DNA of 64,000 nt, taken from the NCBI RefSeq assembly GCF_001506075.1, contig NZ_KQ947475.1, positions 723,799 through 787,798 of the forward strand, in the 5' to 3' direction. The notes below the pieces were generated by a model. The model was not told the DNA's origin. It did not search any database and worked only from the letters and a program-made list of their open reading frames with translations. Positions 25,455-34,713 of this stretch are shown here, piece after piece. Both the position numbers and the translations under genes were made by a program. The stretch's first letter is position 1; every line of letters begins with the position of its first letter. This DNA is from Vibrio sp. MEBiC08052 (lineage in GTDB: Bacteria; Pseudomonadota; Gammaproteobacteria; Enterobacterales; Vibrionaceae).

Positions 25455-26312
25455 CTAATACCTTTTTGTTAATTCCATCATTAATGTTGCTGGTCGAGAT
25501 GTTGAATGTTTTGATACCATCATGCCAAATTGCCGACACATGGGGGGATTTAGCGGCAGCACTCGTAAACCTTTACGATTTTCTGGTAAGTTTGATTCCG
25601 GAACTAGGCTGATACCTTCCCCCGCTCGTACAAGGGCAACCGCGCTGACCCAATCACGTACCTCAATTCTCACGTCCGATAGCGATAAACCAGCATCAGC
25701 CATAATTGAGGCCGCGTGCACATGGCATCCCCCCGTAGCTAATACAAATGGCTCGTTGGTCAATTCGACCAATGACAGTTCTTTGTGTTGTGCTAGATGA
25801 TGCCATATGGGTAAAACGGCTACCCAGGCGTCCTCGCCAATTAACACGGCATCACTCTCTGAAGTAGGGTTTAGGACAACGCCAAGGTCAATGGTTCCGG
25901 ACTCCAACCAAAGCTCAACTTCTCGGTCATCGGTTTCAAGGGCGATAACCTCAATATCGGGATAAAGCGATCGAAAGCGGCGCAGTAATGGTGGTAAGAC
26001 CGTTGCAAAAACGCTGGGAAAAGCAGCCAATCGTATTGAGCCGGCTTGATCTCCTGCTATCGCCGCAGCCTTGTGACGGATGGACTCCAGATGGGCGAAG
26101 GCCGAGCGGGCATGATCCAGAGCTTGCTCCCCAAATGCCGTCAGCGTCACTCCATGTCGTTCACGTACCAGTAATTTAATACCCAGACTTTCTTCCAATG
26201 CCGTAATAGCCTGGCTCATCCCTGACTGGGTAACCCCCACATTCTCGGCAGCAGCGGTGAAGCTTCCTGCTTCGGCGACTGCGATTAGGCTTTTTAGTTG
26301 GGTTAGATTCAT
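25455..26312 (-). CDS. LysR-type regulator divergent from a glutathione transferase
   Basis: 285 residues. N-terminal winged helix MNLTQLKSLIAVAEAGSFTAAAENVGVTQSGMSQ is a textbook LysR start (helix-turn-helix about 18-37), followed by an effector domain. The divergent promoter region (26313-26411) with GST-gene start at 26412 suggests it controls the GST gene. The 3' end runs to 40 bases from the integrase remnant, so the pair probably was cargo of the decayed island. Confidence 0.9.
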   Translation of the reverse strand: MNLTQLKSLIAVAEAGSFTAAAENVGVTQSGMSQAITALEESLGIKLLVRERHGVTLTAFGEQALDHARSAFAHLESIRHKAAAIAGDQAGSIRLAAFPSVFATVLPPLLRRFRSLYPDIEVIALETDDREVELWLESGTIDLGVVLNPTSESDAVLIGEDAWVAVLPIWHHLAQHKELSLVELTNEPFVLATGGCHVHAASIMADAGLSLSDVRIEVRDWVSAVALVRAGEGISLVPESNLPENRKGLRVLPLNPPMCRQFGMMVSKHSTSRPATLMMELTKRY

Positions 26313-26411
26313 ATTAGTAAAACTTATACCTGAAATTTATATAATTAAATTTACTTAATTTTAGTGCAAGGTCAATATTGGTGTTGACCTCAACCCATTG
26401 GAGAAATAACT

Positions 26412-27026
26412 ATGAAACTGTATTTTGCGTCTAATACCTGTTCCTTATCCCCACATATTGTTATGCAAGAGTTAGGAATTGAGTATGACCTGATTCGGGT
26501 GAACAACGCTACTAAACGGACTTCTGATGGCAAGGATTTTCTAACCATCAACCCGAAAGGTTATGTCGCGGCACTGCAACTCGATTCCGGTGAGGTACTC
26601 ACTGAAGGACCTGTGCTACTTCAGTACCTTGCGGATTTGAAACCGGAAGCCCACCTAGCACCGAAGCAGCATACTCTTGCACGACTAAGGCTTCAGGAAT
26701 GGCTCAACTTTATTACCAGCGAATTACATGCTGGTTCCGCACCACTGTTTAACGCTGAATTACCGGAGTCAGTACGTGAACTATTCAGAGCAAAATTGCG
26801 CAAGCGACTGAATGTCATTGAATTAGAGTTATCACAGAAAAACTATCTAATGGGTAGCGAATTCTGCGTAGCAGATGCTTACTTGTATACCGTCCTGACC
26901 TGGATGCAATGGTTTTCGATTGACCTTGAAGACTGGCCTTGTATCGTGGAGTATAAGTATAAAATTGAAGCTAGAGAGTCAGTAATAGCAGCGTTAAAAA
27001 GGGAAGCGATAGTTCCTGCTGCGTAA
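26412..27026 (+). CDS. Glutathione S-transferase, beta-class-like
   Basis: 204 residues. Thioredoxin-like N-terminal domain MKLYFASNTCSLSPHIVMQELG with Cys10 in the position used by beta-class bacterial GSTs, TINPKGYVAALQL (the cis-proline region would be expected here) and LTEGPVLLQYLAD (glutathione gamma-Glu site). The C-terminal helical domain has FCVADAYLYTVL, the N-capping box. It probably conjugates or reduces electrophiles in the cytoplasm. GGAGAAATAACT precedes the ATG. Confidence 0.88.
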   Translation: MKLYFASNTCSLSPHIVMQELGIEYDLIRVNNATKRTSDGKDFLTINPKGYVAALQLDSGEVLTEGPVLLQYLADLKPEAHLAPKQHTLARLRLQEWLNFITSELHAGSAPLFNAELPESVRELFRAKLRKRLNVIELELSQKNYLMGSEFCVADAYLYTVLTWMQWFSIDLEDWPCIVEYKYKIEARESVIAALKREAIVPAA

Positions 27027-27391
27027 TGGTTTATGAGAAATTTACGCATTATTAAGGTCTTCTAATCGTTGGGTGAAATCAGCGCTGAAGTTGCAAAAAT
27101 CAATTGTTTTTTGTCCTTAACTAATTTTTTGTTTGGTATTTTAAAACCCAATACTTTGGCGATACACATAATCGCCAACTCAGTTTCAACCACTGATGCG
27201 CTATAGAAAGCACACGGGCCGGTGATGGTGCGCCGGCTTGCATTTCATATACATCAAACCGATTCTGCTGAAGATGTAACTTGTCCTTGGAGAAAAGTTT
27301 GCTGGTGACATTTGCTAATGTAGTTATTCATGGATTAATTTAGGTATAGCAAAGTCACTCGTAGTTTGTTAACACAACCGGACCGACTAAA
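27027..27391. other. Gene-free stretch with a copied island fragment
   Basis: 365 bases without a credible gene. 27204-27245 matches 19887-19928 of the island in 39 of 42 bases, including half of its hairpin. A GTATTTTAAAAC/CCAATAC inverted arrangement lies near 27136. The rest is AT-rich, and shows nothing further. Confidence 0.6.
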
Positions 27392-28312
27392 TTATTCATC
27401 AGCCTTTCTATCCGCTAAACTCAGTAGTTTTGCTGCGACAAATAGATCCTGAATGGCAATGCCAGAACTATCAAAAACTGTGATTTCTTTATCCGTCGTT
27501 CTCCCTTGAATATTTCCAGTTATGACATGACCAATCTCAGTAATGAGTGGATTTACCGCATGTTGAAACTCACCTATAGCAACCGATTGCATTGTATAGT
27601 CGCAAAATAGCCTTGCCGTATTATATAGTTCTGGTGGAAGCTCTTGCTTACCAGTTTTATCCGCGCCCATAGCAGAAATATGGGTTCCATCTTTTACCCA
27701 TTGAGCATCAAATAAAGGCGCTTGGGCTGTTGTCGCTGTTACAATTATATCAGCTTGCTCACAACCCGTTTGTGCACTGGCGCTTTGTGCATTAATACCT
27801 TGTTGCTTTAATTTTTCAGTGAATGCTTCGGTATTGCTTCTTCCTACGACCAAAACTTTTTCAATCTTACGAATTTCACAAATTGCTAAGACCTCGAATT
27901 CAGCTTGGTGTCCAGTGCCAAATACAGTCAGAACCTTTGAATCTTTTCGGGCTAGGTAGTCAACAGCCACAGCATCAGCTGCCGCTGTTCGATAGGCATT
28001 GACCTTACTTGCTGCAATTGCTGCCTGCAATTCACCTGTATCTGGCTTTAGTAAAAAAACAGTAGTTCCATGGCATGGCATATTTAGTGCCCGATTATTG
28101 GGCCAATATGTCCCTGTTTTCCAACCGACTAAGGTGGATGTACAAGCTGACTTTAAAGAAAACATGGAACCTTCTTGCGAACCAGCAGCATTGACTACAG
28201 GAAAGAGCGTTGCATCATCACTCACTGCTGCTATAAATGCTTCTTTTACAGCATCATAAGCAAGCTGATGAGAAATAAGTTGTGATGTTTGTTGCTCATT
28301 TAGATAAATCAT
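27392..28312 (-). CDS. Ornithine cyclodeaminase/mu-crystallin family dehydrogenase
   Basis: 306 residues, the family length. Rossmann fold with VLTVFGTGHQAEFEVLAI, substrate part KTGTYWPNN and RTAAADAVAVDYLAR, and the closing FDSSGIAIQDL. Members reduce cyclic or linear imines (proline, iminosuccinate, 2-aminomalonate type) with NAD(P)H. It begins one base after the end of the D-serine dehydratase-like gene, so the two act together, as iminosuccinate reductase does with hydroxyaspartate enzymes in some bacteria. The substrate cannot be read from the sequence. Confidence 0.85.
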   Translation of the reverse strand: MIYLNEQQTSQLISHQLAYDAVKEAFIAAVSDDATLFPVVNAAGSQEGSMFSLKSACTSTLVGWKTGTYWPNNRALNMPCHGTTVFLLKPDTGELQAAIAASKVNAYRTAAADAVAVDYLARKDSKVLTVFGTGHQAEFEVLAICEIRKIEKVLVVGRSNTEAFTEKLKQQGINAQSASAQTGCEQADIIVTATTAQAPLFDAQWVKDGTHISAMGADKTGKQELPPELYNTARLFCDYTMQSVAIGEFQHAVNPLITEIGHVITGNIQGRTTDKEITVFDSSGIAIQDLFVAAKLLSLADRKADE

Positions 28313-29476
28313 TTACCACCCCTGAACTCGATTCCAAATTTCATAAGTTTCGTTTTTAATATCAAATACATGGTATTGCTTATGCATCGATGCCATGGCA
28401 CAGGCATGGTTAGGCAACACATGTATACGGCTACCAATTGGAAAATCAAAAAAGTCGATGCTTTCACCATTTACCGCTTCAATAATACCGTGCTCCTGAT
28501 TGACACTGGTAACTTGCATATTAGACATTGGGGCACCGTTATTTTTTGTCACTAAGCCATATCCGCAATCAGTAGGTTGGTCAGCAGTGCCACGATCTGC
28601 TGACAACGCCATCCATCCGGCATCAATTAAAACCCAACCTTTTGCTTTATTATGTCCAATGACAGTTGCAACAACGCTGGCGGCAATATCGCTATACTGA
28701 CAAACACCTATTCCTGCCATAACCAAGTCAAAAAAGGAATAGACTCCCGCTCTTACCTCTGTAATACCCGTAAGATTTTGATAATGGTGTGCCGTTGGTG
28801 TTGAGCCAATACTCACGATATCGCAGGGAATACCATGCTCTTTCAATATATCAACAGCCTGTAGTGCAGCCTTAACCTCATTAGTTGCACTGTTTTGTAA
28901 TGAGAGTGTGTCAAAACAGTGATATGACTCCCCTGCGTGACAAAGTATGCCCGCAAAATGAGCCTTTCCATCACAAAGTAACTGTGCAATATCTAATAAT
29001 TTAGGGTCTTCAGGAAAAACGCCACCTCGATGTCCATCACAGTCCACCTCGATTAAAGCAGCAATAGTGCACTGATTTTTTAGACAAAACTCATTGAGTT
29101 CGACGGCTTGCTCCACACTATCCAGCAGGACTGCAATATCAATTCCTTTCGCAATGAGTTCAGATATTCTGTATAACTTTTGAGCTGAAATACCGACCGC
29201 ATAAACAATGTTGTTATACCCGATACCAGCGAGTTCTTCTGCTTCTTTCACCGTTGAAACGGTAACGGGAGAAGCGTTATCTGGTAATAAGTATTGAGCC
29301 GCTTCAAGCGAACGAAGCGTTTTGAAATGCGGTCTCAAGTTTGCCCCTTGTGATTCTATTTTACTTCTCATTCGGGTTAGGTTTTTAAGAAACGTACACT
29401 TATCAACATACATAAATGGCGTGTCAATTTTTTCATATTGAGCCAGCAATGTAGAAGATTGATTCAAGCTAAACAT
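28313..29476 (-). CDS. D-serine dehydratase/D-threonine aldolase-like PLP enzyme
   Basis: 387 residues. Fold type III (alanine racemase-like) PLP barrel: DTPFMYVDK, LRPHFKTLRS (the PLP lysine in HFKT), EVDCDGHRGG and SIGSTPT (phosphate site). The C-terminal beta domain has the metal-binding pair LPNHAC typical of zinc/manganese-dependent DSD1 and D-threonine aldolases. It probably acts on a D-3-hydroxy amino acid such as D-serine or hydroxyaspartate. First gene of a two-gene operon, divergent from a LysR regulator. Confidence 0.82.
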   Translation of the reverse strand: MFSLNQSSTLLAQYEKIDTPFMYVDKCTFLKNLTRMRSKIESQGANLRPHFKTLRSLEAAQYLLPDNASPVTVSTVKEAEELAGIGYNNIVYAVGISAQKLYRISELIAKGIDIAVLLDSVEQAVELNEFCLKNQCTIAALIEVDCDGHRGGVFPEDPKLLDIAQLLCDGKAHFAGILCHAGESYHCFDTLSLQNSATNEVKAALQAVDILKEHGIPCDIVSIGSTPTAHHYQNLTGITEVRAGVYSFFDLVMAGIGVCQYSDIAASVVATVIGHNKAKGWVLIDAGWMALSADRGTADQPTDCGYGLVTKNNGAPMSNMQVTSVNQEHGIIEAVNGESIDFFDFPIGSRIHVLPNHACAMASMHKQYHVFDIKNETYEIWNRVQGW

Positions 29477-29582
29477 GCTTTCTTACCTCAGCGATTAGAT
29501 CCAAGTAATAAGCTCTAGTATCCATCAATTAGGTTTTATCGTACATTAACAACAATTAACTTATAGATTAGGTTTAAACCAA

Positions 29583-30491
29583 ATGATTACGACTGAAGAT
29601 CTGAAGTTTATTGTGACAATAGCGGAGAGTCGTACACTGGCTGAAGCAGCAAGATCACTGAATATCACACCTCCGTCAGTAACTCTTCGGCTTCAGCATA
29701 TTGAAAAGAAGCTAGCTGTAAAATTAATTCAGCGGCCATCTAGAATCGTTACTTTAACTGAGGAAGGTCAACTTTTACTCGACAAAGGACGTTTGCTCCT
29801 CCAAGGCTTAGATGACTTGCAAGAGCAGATTAACGAAAGGAAAGAACAAGTTTGTGGCAAGCTAAGAGTCCTGGCGCCTCTAGGATTTGGTAACGACTAC
29901 ATAGCCCCTTTGCTTGGTGAGTATAAAACCATGCATCCGCAATTAGATATTGAACTTGAACTCTCTGATAACCCTAATTGGGTCAAGCATCATAAGTGGG
30001 ACATTATTATCTATATTGGCGAATTAAATGATTCATCTCTCAAAATGATCACACTGGCTAAAAATCAACGCTTTATTTGTGCATCCCCCAAATACATCCA
30101 AAGAAGAGGAATCCCAAAAACACCAAATGAATTGACCAAGCATGAATGTATTGTCCTTCGAGAAAATAATGAAGACGTAACATTATGGCAATTTGCAGAT
30201 GAAAAAGGGCAACCTGATATGATTCGAATTTCCCCTACACTTGCGAGCAATGAAGGTCGGGTCATCAAAGACTGGGCAATATCAGGACTTGGCATTATCA
30301 TGCGATCAGAATGGGATGTTCAGCCTCAAATTAATAGTGGTGATTTAATACGTCTGTTACCGACGTATTCGTTACCCAATGCTGATATCGTTGCATTGTT
30401 AAGCAGTCCATCTAAAGAACGCTCAGCTAGAATATCTGGTTTTATCTCACTTTTGAAAGAAAGAATTACACCAATGCCATGGAAGCAATAA
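29583..30491 (+). CDS. LysR-type regulator of the D-amino-acid pair
   Basis: 302 residues. N-terminal HTH (FIVTIAESRTLAEAARSLNITPPSVTLRLQ in segments; helix-turn-helix about 18-37) and an effector-binding domain. It is divergent from the dehydratase/cyclodeaminase operon across a 106-base gap, the usual LysR arrangement for the gene it controls. It belongs to the CrgA-like subgroup by general look (TPPSVTLRL, GLGIIMRSEWDV). Confidence 0.88.
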   Translation: MITTEDLKFIVTIAESRTLAEAARSLNITPPSVTLRLQHIEKKLAVKLIQRPSRIVTLTEEGQLLLDKGRLLLQGLDDLQEQINERKEQVCGKLRVLAPLGFGNDYIAPLLGEYKTMHPQLDIELELSDNPNWVKHHKWDIIIYIGELNDSSLKMITLAKNQRFICASPKYIQRRGIPKTPNELTKHECIVLRENNEDVTLWQFADEKGQPDMIRISPTLASNEGRVIKDWAISGLGIIMRSEWDVQPQINSGDLIRLLPTYSLPNADIVALLSSPSKERSARISGFISLLKERITPMPWKQ

Positions 30492-30627
30492 CATGACATA
30501 ACAGATAGCATTTAGATTTTTATAGCTCAATATGATATCGACGAAATCACCTAAGTTGCAGGGGAATCATAGAAGATAGCCCCTGTGTTAATGGTTTAAA
30601 ATTCCTTTTTGAAGTATTTCGACGGTC

Positions 30628-30876
30628 TTATTCGTTTCCTTCAACAAGTACAAAGGTGCCTGTGGCTGCCTTGGTGCGTAACTTCTTGGCTGTTTGATAG
30701 CTGTCACTGTGATAAAAGCGCTGAGCCTCGGCAAAAGAGGAAAATTCAAAAATCATATGCTCTTGATGAGTTTCTCCTTCGAGGTTTTCATACTGCCCAG
30801 ACCAAGCCACAATTTTGGGGTTGAATGGCCTCACGGCTTCTTCAGCTGCTTTGCCGGGGGCGGTACAGGTAAACAA
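30628..30876 (-). pseudogene. DUF1330-type small protein, 5' end missing
   Basis: 82 codons that match the latter three quarters of the DUF1330 family: KIVAWSGQYENLEG, HMIFEFSSFAEAQRFYHSDSYQ and ATGTFVLVEGNE. The family normally has about 95 residues beginning with a beta strand; here the reading frame begins at a TTG within MFTCTAPGKAA, and no family-like N terminus is found upstream on the same frame. It is therefore probably truncated. Function of the family is unknown. Confidence 0.55.
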
Positions 30877-31035
30877 TGTTCAAGCTTACCATGAGTGCGA
30901 ATTGGCTGGGGTTGGACTGATTCAGGCCGTCTACACCAGCAATAAAAATGTCCATGTTTGACGATATCAAAGAGTAAACATGAACCTTAAATTATGCTAC
31001 CGTAAAACCGATATTCAACTTGATGGAGATAAATT

Positions 31036-31287
31036 ATGAACGACGGCAGCTGGGCTGACTTCTTTCCGTACTTTGCTGGTGCCTTTAAGATTATTGTATT
31101 AGGGATTGTGGCCTACTTAGCCATTAAATGGCATTTTGATGAAGAGCGGCGGGTGAGAGAAGCAGAAGGTGCGGTATTTGATACACCAAGCGCCATGAAA
31201 AAGTTGTCAATGATATTTGCCTTTATCGCCTTTTTCGTTGTGCTGATCGTTCTGGTGGTTTATGCGACAAACTGGGTACTTTACTGA
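31036..31287 (+). CDS. Small two-span membrane protein
   Basis: 83 residues with two hydrophobic helices (FAGAFKIIVLGIVAYLAI and MIFAFIAFFVVLIVLVVYA) joined by a charged loop (WHFDEERRVREAEG). Not recognised. TGGAG precedes ATG 31036 at good spacing. Neighbours are unrelated, so no function is inferred. Confidence 0.75.
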   Translation: MNDGSWADFFPYFAGAFKIIVLGIVAYLAIKWHFDEERRVREAEGAVFDTPSAMKKLSMIFAFIAFFVVLIVLVVYATNWVLY

Positions 31288-31404
31288 TGGGGTTTGTTGG
31301 CCACTACAACCACTGACTCTGACTCGATATTAGGAGTTGTGTTACTTGGTCGAGGATTTACTCGGCCTTAAGCCCAGCGTGTTTCCCGGCGTTTTTATTT
31401 GTCA

Positions 31405-31971
31405 CTATACGTTCGACCGACGCTCTAAAACCATCATTGCACATGTCCCTTCCTGTAAGGCTTCGAAGATGTGCGGTAAATCTCCAGGGTAGCAAATATA
31501 ATCACCTTCATTAAGTTCATAGCTTTCAGACTCTGATCCAATCCGCGCCTTTCCTTTGGTAATAATTACATGTTCGATGACACCTTGATGATGTGGCTCC
31601 GAGTGATGGGTCTCACCAGGATCAGCTTCAATCAAATATATATCTCGACTGACATTTGGTGGGCAAGCGGCAAGCAAAGTTGCTTGGTAGTTTTTACGCT
31701 TTGACGCTATCGTGACGCCTTCCCCATAACGAATAATTTTCGTCTTCTGTTTAGGCAACTCCAGCAAACGTGATACAGGAATATCAAGGACGCCACATAT
31801 CGACCACAGTGTCTCGATACTCGGATTACCCACACCATTCTCGAGTTGAGATAGGGTGGATTTCGCGATTTTCGCCTGTCTAGCAACTTCAGCAATACTC
31901 AGCCCAGAGCGCTTCCTCTCCGAAGTGAGTGTCGCTGCAATCTGAGCGATAGGGGGTTCATGTCTATTCAT
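31405..31971 (-). CDS. XRE-family regulator with cupin domain
   Basis: 188 residues. N-terminal helix-turn-helix (KRSGLSIAEVARQAKIAKST LSQLENG in outline, about residues 16-45) followed by a C-terminal cupin (GETHHSEPHHQGVIEHVIITKG as the metal-binding strand region; YICYPGDLPHIFEA). It is divergent from a LysE-type exporter gene, whose transcription it likely controls in response to an amino acid bound by the cupin. A perfect-arm palindrome lies in the gap. Confidence 0.88.
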   Translation of the reverse strand: MNRHEPPIAQIAATLTSERKRSGLSIAEVARQAKIAKSTLSQLENGVGNPSIETLWSICGVLDIPVSRLLELPKQKTKIIRYGEGVTIASKRKNYQATLLAACPPNVSRDIYLIEADPGETHHSEPHHQGVIEHVIITKGKARIGSESESYELNEGDYICYPGDLPHIFEALQEGTCAMMVLERRSNV

Positions 31972-32007
31972 AGGAAAGTTACTTGTCTAAATAAACGTTC
32001 ATTTTAA

Positions 32008-32021
32008 CAAACGTATGTTTG
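32008..32021. promoter_or_regulatory. Palindromic operator between XRE-cupin gene and lysE
   Basis: CAAACGTATGTTTG, arms CAAAC and GTTTG. A related word TAAACGTTCATTTT lies just beside it at 31992. Position in the divergent gap suggests binding by the XRE-cupin regulator. Confidence 0.5.
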
Positions 32022-32138
32022 ATTTGACAGTTATATGTCTGTCGTTCATTATAAAAAACAATTGTTCGATAAAATATTTGCCGGATTCTATCGTGCGCAG
32101 AGAGTCGGAATGAAAAACACAATCAAGAGGAATGACAA

Positions 32139-32750
32139 TTGGAATACATCATGTCTATGGCGTTATTTGCTATAACGACTTCCGTTACACCAGGTCCCAA
32201 TAACATTTTGGTTATGACATCGGGATTAAACTTTGGCGTACGAAAGAGCTTACCTTTACTGACTGGTATATGTGTCGGATTTACGCTCATGCTCTTATTG
32301 GTCGGATTGGGATTCGGCCATATTTTTAACCTGTATCCTCATTTAAGCCTGCTCATCAAAATAACAGGAACAGTCTATCTAGTTTACTTAGCCTATCTTA
32401 TCGCCAAGAGTCGTTCGGTTGAAAATGGCCATAAACAAGCGATCCCATTAGGGTTCTTAAAGGGGGCTCTCTTTCAGTGGGTCAATGCAAAGGCTTGGGT
32501 TGTTGCTATTGGTGCGATTACGGCTTTCACAACTGCGGGCGAACAGAACACAATCCAGAACCTGGCAGTCGCGACAACTTTTTTTCTTCTTTCGTTTCCA
32601 TGCGTCGGGGTGTGGTTGATATTTGGTACATTACTTCGTCAGAAACTGGAAAATGATGTCTATCTACGCAGATTGAATATGTCTATGGCCTTTTTGCTAT
32701 TGCTTTCAGTCTTTCCTGTGATTAGAGATATCTGGCAACAGCTCAGCTAA
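32139..32750 (+). CDS. LysE/RhtB-family amino-acid exporter
   Basis: 203 residues with about six membrane spans. The first motif ITTSVTPGPNNILVMTSG is the LysE/RhtB signature. Hydrophobic stretches include LPLLTGICVGFTLMLLLVGLG and MAFLLLLSVFPVI. It probably exports an amino acid or related compound. The start is TTG 32139, which gives MEYIMSMALFAITTSVTPGP as in relatives and is preceded by AGAGGA. It is divergent from the XRE-cupin regulator. Confidence 0.88.
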   Translation: MEYIMSMALFAITTSVTPGPNNILVMTSGLNFGVRKSLPLLTGICVGFTLMLLLVGLGFGHIFNLYPHLSLLIKITGTVYLVYLAYLIAKSRSVENGHKQAIPLGFLKGALFQWVNAKAWVVAIGAITAFTTAGEQNTIQNLAVATTFFLLSFPCVGVWLIFGTLLRQKLENDVYLRRLNMSMAFLLLLSVFPVIRDIWQQLS

Positions 32751-32863
32751 TCGCAATTGGGTAGAAAATCGTCATCTAAAGGGGGCTGTGAGTGTTCACG
32801 TCCCCCGAGACCTCATGGTTTTTATATTCGCTAGGTTATTTGGTATTCGTTTGCCGTGAAAGC

Positions 32864-33355
32864 TCACCCCCGGGCCACATATCCTACTGCATAAAGCTCT
32901 CGCCCTTGGTAGGCACTGAGTTCAGTGTCGCAAATCCATGTGACGCTCAGTGTTTGCCATGCATGGTAATTGATGCCTTGAATATCCGTTTCCGCTTGTT
33001 GATTGGCATCATGAGCAATAGATGCAAAGTGATGCTGCTCAGCGGGTGGTGTCGGCACCGCATCAAGAAACCAAGTTTCGACTTTGGGCCGGCCAAATTG
33101 CTGACACAGCGCTTTGAATCCGTCACTGTTGAGAAAGGCCATCATCGCCTGATGATCTTCCCACACATACAAGGGCGCATAGCAATTCACAGGGCTGTGA
33201 TATTGCGTTGCATCCTGACGTGCATATAAGTAAGCCTTGAACACTAACCCCGGCCAGCCATCTAATAAATATCCCTTATCTTTGATCCTGCGTTCTATCA
33301 GTTCCATGTCGTAATCAGCAGGGAGTACGAATTTGTATTGCATTGCTATCATCAT
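32864..33355 (-). CDS. DUF4865-family protein
   Basis: 163 residues. MIAMQYKFVLPADYDM, WPGLVFKAYLYARQD and YAPLYVWEDHQAMMAFL are characteristic of the DUF4865 family, whose role is unknown. AGGAG sits five bases before the ATG at 33355. It follows the carboxymuconolactone decarboxylase-like gene after 44 bases and is transcribed with it, under a divergent LysR gene; this trio recurs in other proteobacteria as I recall, perhaps in oxidation or detoxification of an aromatic. Confidence 0.75.
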   Translation of the reverse strand: MMIAMQYKFVLPADYDMELIERRIKDKGYLLDGWPGLVFKAYLYARQDATQYHSPVNCYAPLYVWEDHQAMMAFLNSDGFKALCQQFGRPKVETWFLDAVPTPPAEQHHFASIAHDANQQAETDIQGINYHAWQTLSVTWICDTELSAYQGRELYAVGYVARG

Positions 33356-33399
33356 GATTTCTCCTGTAAATCTGTGGCTGGAATACCACAAGTAAAAGA

Positions 33400-33735
33400 T
33401 CAGTCTGCCGTCTGATTGCATTGAGACGGGGTTGCATCTAAACGTTCGAAAGCTGAGGCGGCGACAGGCCATCCGGCATAAAAGGCTAAGTGGGTGATCG
33501 CTGCGCTAAGCTCTTCGGTACGCAAGCCATTGCTCAATGCACGCGTCAGGTGGCCGGGTAATTGTTCCATTCGGTTGAGCACCACAAGCGCGGTAACCGT
33601 GATTAAACTCCGGTCTCTTTGGCTGAGTGTGTCATCCTGCCAAACTTGTCCGAAGAGCACCTCTGAAGTGAGCTGGTGGAACTGAGGCGCAAGCCGGGCA
33701 ATCATTGCCATGAGTTCGGTTTCCTGAGTCGTCAT
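33400..33735 (-). CDS. Carboxymuconolactone decarboxylase/AhpD-like protein
   Basis: 111 residues with the family core RDRSLITVTALVVLNRMEQLPGHL and GLRTEELSAAITHLAFYAGWP. The redox pair CxxC of AhpD is absent, so it is of the decarboxylase-like type. First gene of a two-gene operon facing away from a LysR gene. Confidence 0.85.
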   Translation of the reverse strand: MTTQETELMAMIARLAPQFHQLTSEVLFGQVWQDDTLSQRDRSLITVTALVVLNRMEQLPGHLTRALSNGLRTEELSAAITHLAFYAGWPVAASAFERLDATPSQCNQTAD

Positions 33736-33782
33736 CTGTTTTCCTCGCCTGATTGAAGTGACAGGGAAATCATAAGTTGAAA

Positions 33783-33803
33783 TTTTGATTCAAAAAATCA
33801 AAA
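33783..33803. promoter_or_regulatory. LysR-type operator
   Basis: TTTTGATT-CAAAA-AATCAAAA, an inverted repeat with T...A spacing typical of LysR binding boxes, in the 105-base gap between the decarboxylase-like operon and its divergent LysR gene. Confidence 0.6.
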
Positions 33804-33840
33804 CTATTGGTATTGACTGTTTTGTTTTTCGGGATGATTG

Positions 33841-34713
33841 ATGATGCGTAGCCTTGATTTAGATGCTTTGCGATGTTTTGTGTTAGGGATTGAACTGGGC
33901 AGTTTTGCACTTGCCGCCGAGCGGCTGAGCCGTTCTCCGTCTGCCGCCAGCGCACAGTTAAAGAAGCTCGAACAGCAGTGTCAAACACCGTTAGCCGTGA
34001 AAGTGGGGCGGAATCTTGAACCGACGGAGGCCGGGGAAGTGGTGCTGGGATACGCCCGGCGAATGTTGCAGTTAAATGATGAATTGCTGAACCGTTTGAG
34101 CGGCAGCCGACTGGCAGGTAAAGTCACCTTTGGCTTACAAGAAGATTTTAGTGATGTGCTATTACCGCAATTGTTAGGTGCATTTTCACGCAGCCATCCA
34201 CAAATACAATTGCAGTCGATTGTCGGACGTCATCAAGAGCTGCTGCGTGATCTTGTCTCTGGTGAGTTAGACTTCTCACTGGGATGGATGGGTGAAAAAA
34301 GTGCGCCTTACAGTGAGTTTTTAGCGGAATTACCCATGCAATGGTATGGCCCGGCCAGTAAACACCTCAGAGAATCCGTGCTGATGGCGAAGCCTTTGCC
34401 GTTAGTGATGCTGGACGGTTCATGTCTGATCCGTCAACAAGCCACCGAAGCGTTAGATCATTACGGTATCCCGTGGAAAATTAACTTTGTTGGCAGAAGC
34501 TTAAGTAATTTATGGCGTGCCGTTGAAGCCGGATTAGGGATTACCGTACGTTCCTCTTTCAGCCACCCGGAGAGCATAACCAAACTGAGCGGTTTACCAC
34601 CGCTGGGGAAACTCAAACTGTGTCTGGACAGAAGCCAATATCAGCTCGATGACGTTCAGGCTCAGTTGTATGCAGAATTGAAACAGCAGCTATTGCAGTA
34701 TCTGGAAATGTAA
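33841..34713 (+). CDS. LysR-type regulator
   Basis: 290 residues. HTH segment LDALRCFVLGIELGSFALAAERLSRSPSAASAQLKKLE in outline, then a substrate-binding effector fold (GKVTFGLQEDFSD, LGWMG, GLGITVRSSF). Divergent from the decarboxylase-like/DUF4865 operon, which it probably controls. ATG 33841 chosen; another ATG is three bases later and a TTG three bases before. Confidence 0.88.
   Translation: MMRSLDLDALRCFVLGIELGSFALAAERLSRSPSAASAQLKKLEQQCQTPLAVKVGRNLEPTEAGEVVLGYARRMLQLNDELLNRLSGSRLAGKVTFGLQEDFSDVLLPQLLGAFSRSHPQIQLQSIVGRHQELLRDLVSGELDFSLGWMGEKSAPYSEFLAELPMQWYGPASKHLRESVLMAKPLPLVMLDGSCLIRQQATEALDHYGIPWKINFVGRSLSNLWRAVEAGLGITVRSSFSHPESITKLSGLPPLGKLKLCLDRSQYQLDDVQAQLYAELKQQLLQYLEM

Larger units (their letters stand above)
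24936..27246 (+). mobile_element. Decayed second island in tandem
   Basis: Starts with the shared attachment core and a left-end leader with its own terminator (AAGTCCGCG-TAATAG-CGGACTT, near 24996-25018), then an integrase remnant, a LysR/GST gene pair, and a 42-base block at 27204-27245 that matches island backbone DNA at 19887-19928. The DNA between integrase remnant and that block contains no rep, trb or oriT sequences, so most of this copy has been lost. The right boundary is uncertain; no third copy of the attachment core was found. Confidence 0.6.

Noticed and set aside
30557..30575. Possible third guaA attachment core (AGGGGAATCAT)
   Set aside because: Only about nine of thirteen bases match; not distinguishable from chance.
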